Shown here: positions 40,358-43,902 of the stretch, in pieces | Numbering within the stretch: the stretch's first letter is position 1 | Layout: every line of letters starts with the position of its first letter | Assembly (NCBI GenBank): GCA_016785015.1 | Contig: JADHTJ010000022.1 | Location: 1-43,902 of the forward strand | Reading direction: 5' to 3' | DNA from: Anaerolineales bacterium | Lineage (GTDB): Bacteria; Chloroflexota; Anaerolineae; Anaerolineales; UBA11858 | Length of the DNA: 43,902 nucleotides | The notes under the pieces: model-generated | Database searches by the model: none | Told to the model about the DNA's origin: nothing | The model's input: only the letters and a program-made list of their open reading frames with translations | Position numbers and translations under genes: made by a program

Positions 40358-41170
40358 ATGAAATTTTCACGATACCCCCTGATAATTGTTCTGCTTGTGG
40401 TGGTGTTTCTGACCAGTTGTAATATGCCTGGAAGAGAGAGTAATGACAAAGGCGTTATGGCCACATTGGCCAGGCAGACCGTCTCTGCCAAACTCACTCA
40501 GGCAATCCGGGAGACGCAGATCGCCTCTGGTCAAGCCCCAGCTTCTACAGATTCGACTATGCCAGAACAATCTGCAACTCCAGCAGATACTGCGACCCAG
40601 GCGTATACCAACACCCCAGGCCCCACACCGACGAATAGACCCACCCCGTGCAATTGGGCTCAATTTGTCAGCGATGTCACTGTTCCAGATGATACTGAAT
40701 TTATTGCTGGAGCAGTTTTTACGAAAACCTGGCGGATAAGAAATGTTGGTCTCTGCGAATGGAGCTCTGGTTACCGGCTGATCTTTGATAGTGGCGATCA
40801 AATGAATGCACCGTTAGATTCACAATTTACAACTGGGGTTGTGCCCTCTGGCTCCCAGGTGGATATTTCGGTTGAACTCACTGCGCCCTCAGTCCCCGGC
40901 ACCTATATTGGCTTTTACAAACTTCGTTCATCAGATAATCTCGTATTTGGGACGGGTGGAGAAGCTCAAGGTAATTTCTGGGTCAGGATTGTTGTTTTAG
41001 CCCCCAGCGCCACACCCACATCTACAGCGACTTTTACCGAGACGCCAACGCTAACCATCACAAACACTCCCTCACCAACGGCGACTTTCACAGAGACACC
41101 CACACCAACTATTTCTGATACACCATCAGCAACCGCAACACATACAGAAACGCCATCACCAACGCCATAA
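40358..41170 (+). CDS. NBR1-Ig-like domain lipoprotein with Thr/Pro-rich tail, 270 aa
   Basis: The start at 40358 is chosen because it begins the signal peptide (KFSRYPLIIVLLVVVFLTSC, lipid Cys21) and AAGGA lies 8 nt upstream. A Ser/Thr/Pro linker leads to an NBR1-type Ig-like domain at about residues 95-215: FTKTWRIRNVGLCEWSSGY, SGDQMNAP, VDISVELTAPSVPGTYIGFY and FWVRIVV. The last ~50 residues are a degenerate repeat (TATFTETPTLTITNTPSP, TATFTETPTPTISDTPSA, TATHTETPSPTP). The domain is common on bacterial surface proteins and probably binds other proteins or glycans. A partner is not evident. Terminator after a second palindrome. Confidence 0.85.
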   Translation: MKFSRYPLIIVLLVVVFLTSCNMPGRESNDKGVMATLARQTVSAKLTQAIRETQIASGQAPASTDSTMPEQSATPADTATQAYTNTPGPTPTNRPTPCNWAQFVSDVTVPDDTEFIAGAVFTKTWRIRNVGLCEWSSGYRLIFDSGDQMNAPLDSQFTTGVVPSGSQVDISVELTAPSVPGTYIGFYKLRSSDNLVFGTGGEAQGNFWVRIVVLAPSATPTSTATFTETPTLTITNTPSPTATFTETPTPTISDTPSATATHTETPSPTP

Positions 41171-41182
41171 GTTGATGTTAGA

Positions 41183-41292
41183 AACTCATATTACGCACGC
41201 GTTGCGGGAAAGCCCTGAAAATAGGGGGTGGGGGCGAAGCCCCCACCCCCTATTTTCAGGGCTATTTCTCTTTAGGTTGCGTAACATGAGTT
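41183..41292. repeat. Second ~110-bp palindromic element
   Basis: Outer arms AACTCATATTACGCA (41183-41197) and TGCGTAACATGAGTT (41278-41292) match at 14 of 15 positions. The centre is a perfect 25-bp stem (41211-41235 with 41239-41263; AGCCCTGAAAATAGGGGGTG..) around a GAA triloop. Same size and layout as the dispersed family but unrelated sequence. Single copy in this window. Confidence 0.85.
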
Positions 41293-41304
41293 AGTAAAAT
41301 AATC

Positions 41305-41347
41305 AAAAAAGGCTCACTTTGAATTCCAGCCAAAGTGAGCCTTTTTT
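41305..41347. terminator. Bidirectional terminator
   Basis: AAAAAAGGCTCACTTTG (41305-41321), a 9-nt loop and CAAAGTGAGCCTTTTTT (41331-41347). Perfect, between the convergent lipoprotein and membrane-protein genes. Confidence 0.95.
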
Positions 41348-41373
41348 GAATTGAGAAATTGGTTATTTGAGAG

Positions 41374-41778
41374 TTACTTCGAAATCGTCGGAATCAAATA
41401 GTAACCAGCCAGAGCACCGATGACAGATATCCGAATGGGCCAGAATCCCACAACGCCTTGGATTAGATAAAAAATTGCGACAACAATGATGCCGATTGCA
41501 GAACCAATAAATGTACTCCACCACAATCTCCGGTTGGCGAAATCTATTTTTCGTAATTTTGCAGCCAACAACCCAACGATCCACACACCAAAAGATGCAG
41601 TCAACACAAATGAAATGAAGGTCAATGGGGTATTCCACCAGGGATTTGTGTTCTCGGGGCCAACCAAGCCAAGAGTTTCAAGGAGAATAGAAAGACCCAT
41701 CCATGCACCGATAAACAGTGTCAGATATCCAAAAATAAATTGAAAGATTGCGGTAAGAATGTCATATACATATTTCAT
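41374..41778 (-). CDS. Small membrane protein, unknown function, 134 aa
   Basis: Start at 41778 with AAAGGAG 6 nt upstream. Four hydrophobic segments: AIFQFIFGYLTLFIGAWMGL, PLTFISFVLTASFGVWIVGL, STFIGSAIGIIVVAIFYLI, and a final weaker one ending GALAGYYLIPTISK. A basic loop (AAKLRKIDFANRRLWW) separates the pairs. I do not recognise a family. It ends at a strong shared terminator and its promoter region abuts repeat copy 5. Probably monocistronic. Confidence 0.7.
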   Translation of the reverse strand: MKYVYDILTAIFQFIFGYLTLFIGAWMGLSILLETLGLVGPENTNPWWNTPLTFISFVLTASFGVWIVGLLAAKLRKIDFANRRLWWSTFIGSAIGIIVVAIFYLIQGVVGFWPIRISVIGALAGYYLIPTISK

Positions 41779-41846
41779 GGGAATCTCCTTTGGGATAGTT
41801 CGTGGAGTATACCCTAATATGACTATAAACATCTAAATATAATCAT

Positions 41847-41955
41847 GGGTCTCTAGGAATCGCCGTGGTAAGGGGCCACATTTGGGGGTAGGGAGCGTGC
41901 TCCGCACGCCCCCTACCCCCAAATGTGAGGTCTCTCACGGCAATTCCCATAGAAG
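41847..41955 (+). repeat. Dispersed palindromic repeat, copy 5 (complete, reference copy)
   Basis: Begins GGGTCTCTAGGAATCGCCGT, then a single GGTAAGGGGCC, a 24-bp stem (CACATTTGGGGGTAGGGAG.. against CCCCCTACCCCCAAATGTG) with a TCC loop, and ends ACGGCAATTCCCATAGAA. The two outer ends are themselves imperfect inverted repeats (CTAGGAATCGCCGTG versus CTATGGGAATTGCCGTGAGA read inward). Confidence 0.9.
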
Positions 41956-42049
41956 CATAATAATTCCCAAGAAAACCAAAAAGAGACGGTTTTGGATCGT
42001 CCCTTTTCGAGTAAAACAAATTGAAAATTTTCACCACTTCACAATTGCT

Positions 42050-43024
42050 TCATAGATATGCCGTTTTCTTCTCCTTCAATTTCTCATATGGTGCGTGATT
42101 GAAGGGGCAGACCTTGATACATACCGAACAGCCATGGAATTTCGCAAAATAGGGGAAACATTTGCCATTATCGAGTACGGTCACCAGCCCGTTTTCATGT
42201 TGGATGGGTTCATCATAGAATGCATCTGGTGGACAGTCTCGAATGCAGCGTTTGCAGGATTCGCAAAAATCCAGCACCCAGGCATGTTCATCTCTGTCGT
42301 AGACTGGTAAATTTTCGATTTCAGTGAACACTGCCGCCAAGCGGACCCGCGGACCAAACTCGGGCGTAATCACAAGCCCATTGATGCCGCGCCAACCCAA
42401 ACCGGCTGCTTGGGCCATTGGTGGATACAAGGCCATCCCACCAAGAGGGTGACCGGCATGGGCAGCATATCCCCGTTCCCGCAGCCATTCTGCAATTTTA
42501 TTGGACACCTGCCCAAGTTGGTTATAGGTCTCATGCACCATCACAGCCGTATCCGGGTTGGGCGCCAGATCCATGCGTTTTTTATCCATCTCCATTGTCA
42601 GAACAATGGCTTGAGTGTAACGGATGGCGGTATCTTGAAAGACCCATTCTTGTGGAACTGTTGCATAACCAATTTCACTTGTACCTACAGATTTGGCAAA
42701 GCTATGTAGCTCATCTAACGTTTCAGTGTCGATTTGCTTCTTTCCCTCGGTTGGATTCCGTTCGAGATCATAGATCGATTTGCGGATATTGATGATGCTG
42801 CCAATCATCTGGGGCGCAGATTTTGGAAAACCTGGCAAAGGAGCGTGATCGCCTTCCAATTTGATGCCCTCGCGAGGAATATTGAAACGAACTGGAGAAT
42901 TTTTACCACCCCTGGTGGCCTCGGGGATATCTACGACAATTTTCTCCCAACGATTTAGTCGACCCATTTGGGGTTCCAAAATACGGTGTTTGAAAAAACG
43001 AATTAAACGGGTTTTGATCTTCAT
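42050..43024 (-). CDS. 4Fe-4S protein, reductive-dehalogenase/QueG-like catalytic core, 324 aa
   Basis: The C-terminal third carries two ferredoxin-type clusters: CESCKRCIRDCP (Cys254, 257, 260, 264) and Cys289 plus CSVCIKVCPFN (Cys299, 302, 306). Upstream is the cobalamin-binding-type core seen in RdhA and epoxyqueuosine reductase: IVLTMEMDKKRM, LRERGYAAHAGHP, MAQAAGLGWRGINGLVITPEFGPRVRLAAVFTE (split here only for reading). There is no twin-arginine signal, so it is cytoplasmic, unlike respiratory RdhA. No RdhB anchor is present. The ATG overlaps the stop of the deiodinase-like gene (ATGA). Substrate unknown; respiratory dehalogenation is not supported. Confidence 0.8.
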   Translation of the reverse strand: MKIKTRLIRFFKHRILEPQMGRLNRWEKIVVDIPEATRGGKNSPVRFNIPREGIKLEGDHAPLPGFPKSAPQMIGSIINIRKSIYDLERNPTEGKKQIDTETLDELHSFAKSVGTSEIGYATVPQEWVFQDTAIRYTQAIVLTMEMDKKRMDLAPNPDTAVMVHETYNQLGQVSNKIAEWLRERGYAAHAGHPLGGMALYPPMAQAAGLGWRGINGLVITPEFGPRVRLAAVFTEIENLPVYDRDEHAWVLDFCESCKRCIRDCPPDAFYDEPIQHENGLVTVLDNGKCFPYFAKFHGCSVCIKVCPFNHAPYEKLKEKKTAYL

Positions 43025-43320
43025 GGTTTTTCTTCCAGGTATGTATCAATAGCCTGCTTCATCGCATCGGGCTTAAGCCCATAGGGGCCCATCCCGCCGG
43101 CATAGACGACGCGACCGTACGCGCCGATCAGGTATAAGCGGGTTGGCCAGGCGGCATAGGCATTGTTTACGGCATCGTCCATCTTGTCGATATATGTGCG
43201 GATGCCATATTGCAGCGCGGTTTGACACTCCCCCGCTACCGCCCCCACGTACACCCCTTTTTTCGGGAATATAATCTCGAAGGCTTGAGCGGTTTCAATT
43301 TTACTGTTTTTCTGCTTCAA
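43021..43320 (-). CDS. Iodothyronine-deiodinase-like protein, C-terminal half only, 99 aa
   Basis: The sequence VAGECQTALQYGIRTYIDKM, DDAVNNAYAAWPTRLYLIG and YAGGMGPYGLKPDAM matches the C-terminal half of the type I deiodinase family (thioredoxin fold), with the invariant AYxAWPxRLYLI and GGxGPxGFKP-like ends. The N-terminal half, including the active-site Cys/Sec loop, is missing: the frame is closed by a TGA at 43330-43332 and the start is a TTG at 43320 inside the upstream gene. It overlaps both neighbours (20 nt and 4 nt) on the same strand. It is either a decayed remnant or a short non-catalytic partner of the two Fe-S proteins. I saw no frameshift that restores the first half, since the overlapping frame encodes a normal Fe-S C-terminus. 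Confidence 0.7.
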   Translation of the reverse strand: MKQKNSKIETAQAFEIIFPKKGVYVGAVAGECQTALQYGIRTYIDKMDDAVNNAYAAWPTRLYLIGAYGRVVYAGGMGPYGLKPDAMKQAIDTYLEEKP

Positions 43321-43902
43321 ATTTCTCTTTCATCCGATCATAATTCGCATAGCTGAAGGGGCAATATTTGATACACAAGGTACAACCGTTGTCGTTGGAG
43401 AATGGATCAGCGCATAAAGTGTGGTCGATGAAGATTGGTCCGCCATCCGCGTGTGTTTTGGTTTTCGTGTAAATTGCATTGACGGGGCATTTCTCAATGC
43501 ACAGGTTGCAGCTTTCGCAATATTCTCTTACCCAATAGTGCGAGTTTTCTTGTGAAAAAGGAAGATTCTCGTTATCGGTAATAACCGCCGCGAGACGAAT
43601 GCGAGGGCCATTGTTTTTGGTAATCAGCAAGCCATTTTTCCCAGAGTAGCCAACTCCCGCGTCAATTGCAACCGGGATGTAATTCACATCACCGCCGATG
43701 GCTGGACCTGCCAAGGCGTTGTAGCCTCGTTCTCGTAAGAAATCCGCTATCTGATTGACGATCACACCCAACTGGAGGTAGGTGCGGAAAATTTCGATGA
43801 AGGATGGCATAGAAGGGGCTTGTTTGATCTTGTCTCGGTCCATTTCCATCGTGAAAACCATGGCGTTGGGGAAGAGCAGTTTGAAGCCCTTGAAAATATG
43901 AC
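43301..43902 (-). CDS. 4Fe-4S protein, RdhA/QueG-like paralogue (partial, runs off the window)
   Basis: The frame is open to the last base of the window; the ATG at 43861 is internal (residues GFKLLFPNA precede it). It is a paralogue of the protein at 42050-43024: VFTMEMDRDKIKQAP, FLRERGYNALAGPAIGG, YIPVAIDAGVGYSGKNGLLI, GPRIRLAAVITDNENLPF, then CESCNLCIEKCP and a second cluster around CADPFSNDNGCTLCIKYCPF. Its C-terminus KEKFEAEKQ is natural. It is the upstream gene of the three-gene overlapping cluster. The reaction is unknown; corrinoid use is inferred from the family only. Confidence 0.8.
   Translation of the reverse strand, partial: HIFKGFKLLFPNAMVFTMEMDRDKIKQAPSMPSFIEIFRTYLQLGVIVNQIADFLRERGYNALAGPAIGGDVNYIPVAIDAGVGYSGKNGLLITKNNGPRIRLAAVITDNENLPFSQENSHYWVREYCESCNLCIEKCPVNAIYTKTKTHADGGPIFIDHTLCADPFSNDNGCTLCIKYCPFSYANYDRMKEKFEAEKQ

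Noticed and set aside
41211-41263. Rho-independent terminator for the Ig-like lipoprotein
   Set aside because: The perfect stem lacks a U-tract and has conserved-looking outer arms; the real terminator is at 41305-41347.
42050-43902. Respiratory reductive dehalogenase operon
   Set aside because: No twin-arginine signal and no RdhB-type anchor is visible, and the family similarity fits QueG-like cytoplasmic proteins equally well.

Overview
The window looks like a piece of a Chloroflexota genome, most probably Anaerolineae. This is an inference from gene content: two tandem DUF3048 lipoproteins, an NBR1-Ig-like lipoprotein with Thr/Pro-rich linkers, a very large GAF/PAS/HD-GYP sensor, a DHH-CBS-CBS-poly(A)/CCA polymerase fusion, and a LexA with a CGAAC-N4-GTTC operator. 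There is no rRNA, tRNA, CRISPR array, prophage or transposase gene. Most of it is ordinary chromosomal core. The accessory layer consists of non-coding palindromes, one four-helix-bundle element and a small Fe-S/deiodinase-like cluster at the right edge.

Left part (1-13400, mostly + strand): the tail of a PLP enzyme; a conserved protein of unknown function; a four-helix-bundle (23S IVS-type) gene inside long inverted repeats; a dihydropyrimidinase/hydantoinase; a STAS-like protein; aconitase behind a nested palindromic leader; HtpG; and a 1542-residue 5xGAF-4xPAS-HD-GYP protein. The next section (13400-21800) holds an MFS transporter, SurE, a permease split into two coupled genes, two DUF3048 lipoproteins, and small membrane proteins (DUF2085, DUF4126, DUF4190 and a 64-residue protein).

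Middle (21800-27120, - strand): a thiamine operon. A consensus-like promoter reads into a TPP riboswitch, then thiamine pyrophosphokinase, then a thiamine-type ABC importer (binding lipoprotein, fused permease, ATPase), with a DUF402 gene last. The expression platform is unusually legible: one hairpin is both terminator-like and covers the Shine-Dalgarno of a TTG start.

From 27113 to 37487 (- strand) lies the classic nusA-ylxR-infB-rbfA-nrnA-truB-ribF translation/transcription operon. It has no rimP or ylxQ gene. It is preceded by a strong promoter and a structured leader, and upstream of that by the DHH/CBS/CCA polymerase gene. Divergent from it is a small operon (MazG-like, LOG family, AlkD-like HEAT protein) that converges on lexA, whose SOS box sits exactly inside its promoter spacer.

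The right end (40100-43902) carries the Ig-like lipoprotein, a small membrane protein, and three overlapping - strand genes: a reductive-dehalogenase/QueG-like Fe-S protein, a deiodinase-like protein that has lost its N-terminal half, and a second Fe-S paralogue running off the window.

The most unusual non-coding signal is a dispersed family of ~110-bp palindromes (four near-complete copies and one fragment) with compensatory changes in the stem. A second ~110-bp palindrome has the same architecture but a different sequence. Several promoters share a TGC-TAnnAT extended -10, and three genes appear to be transcribed as leaderless mRNAs.
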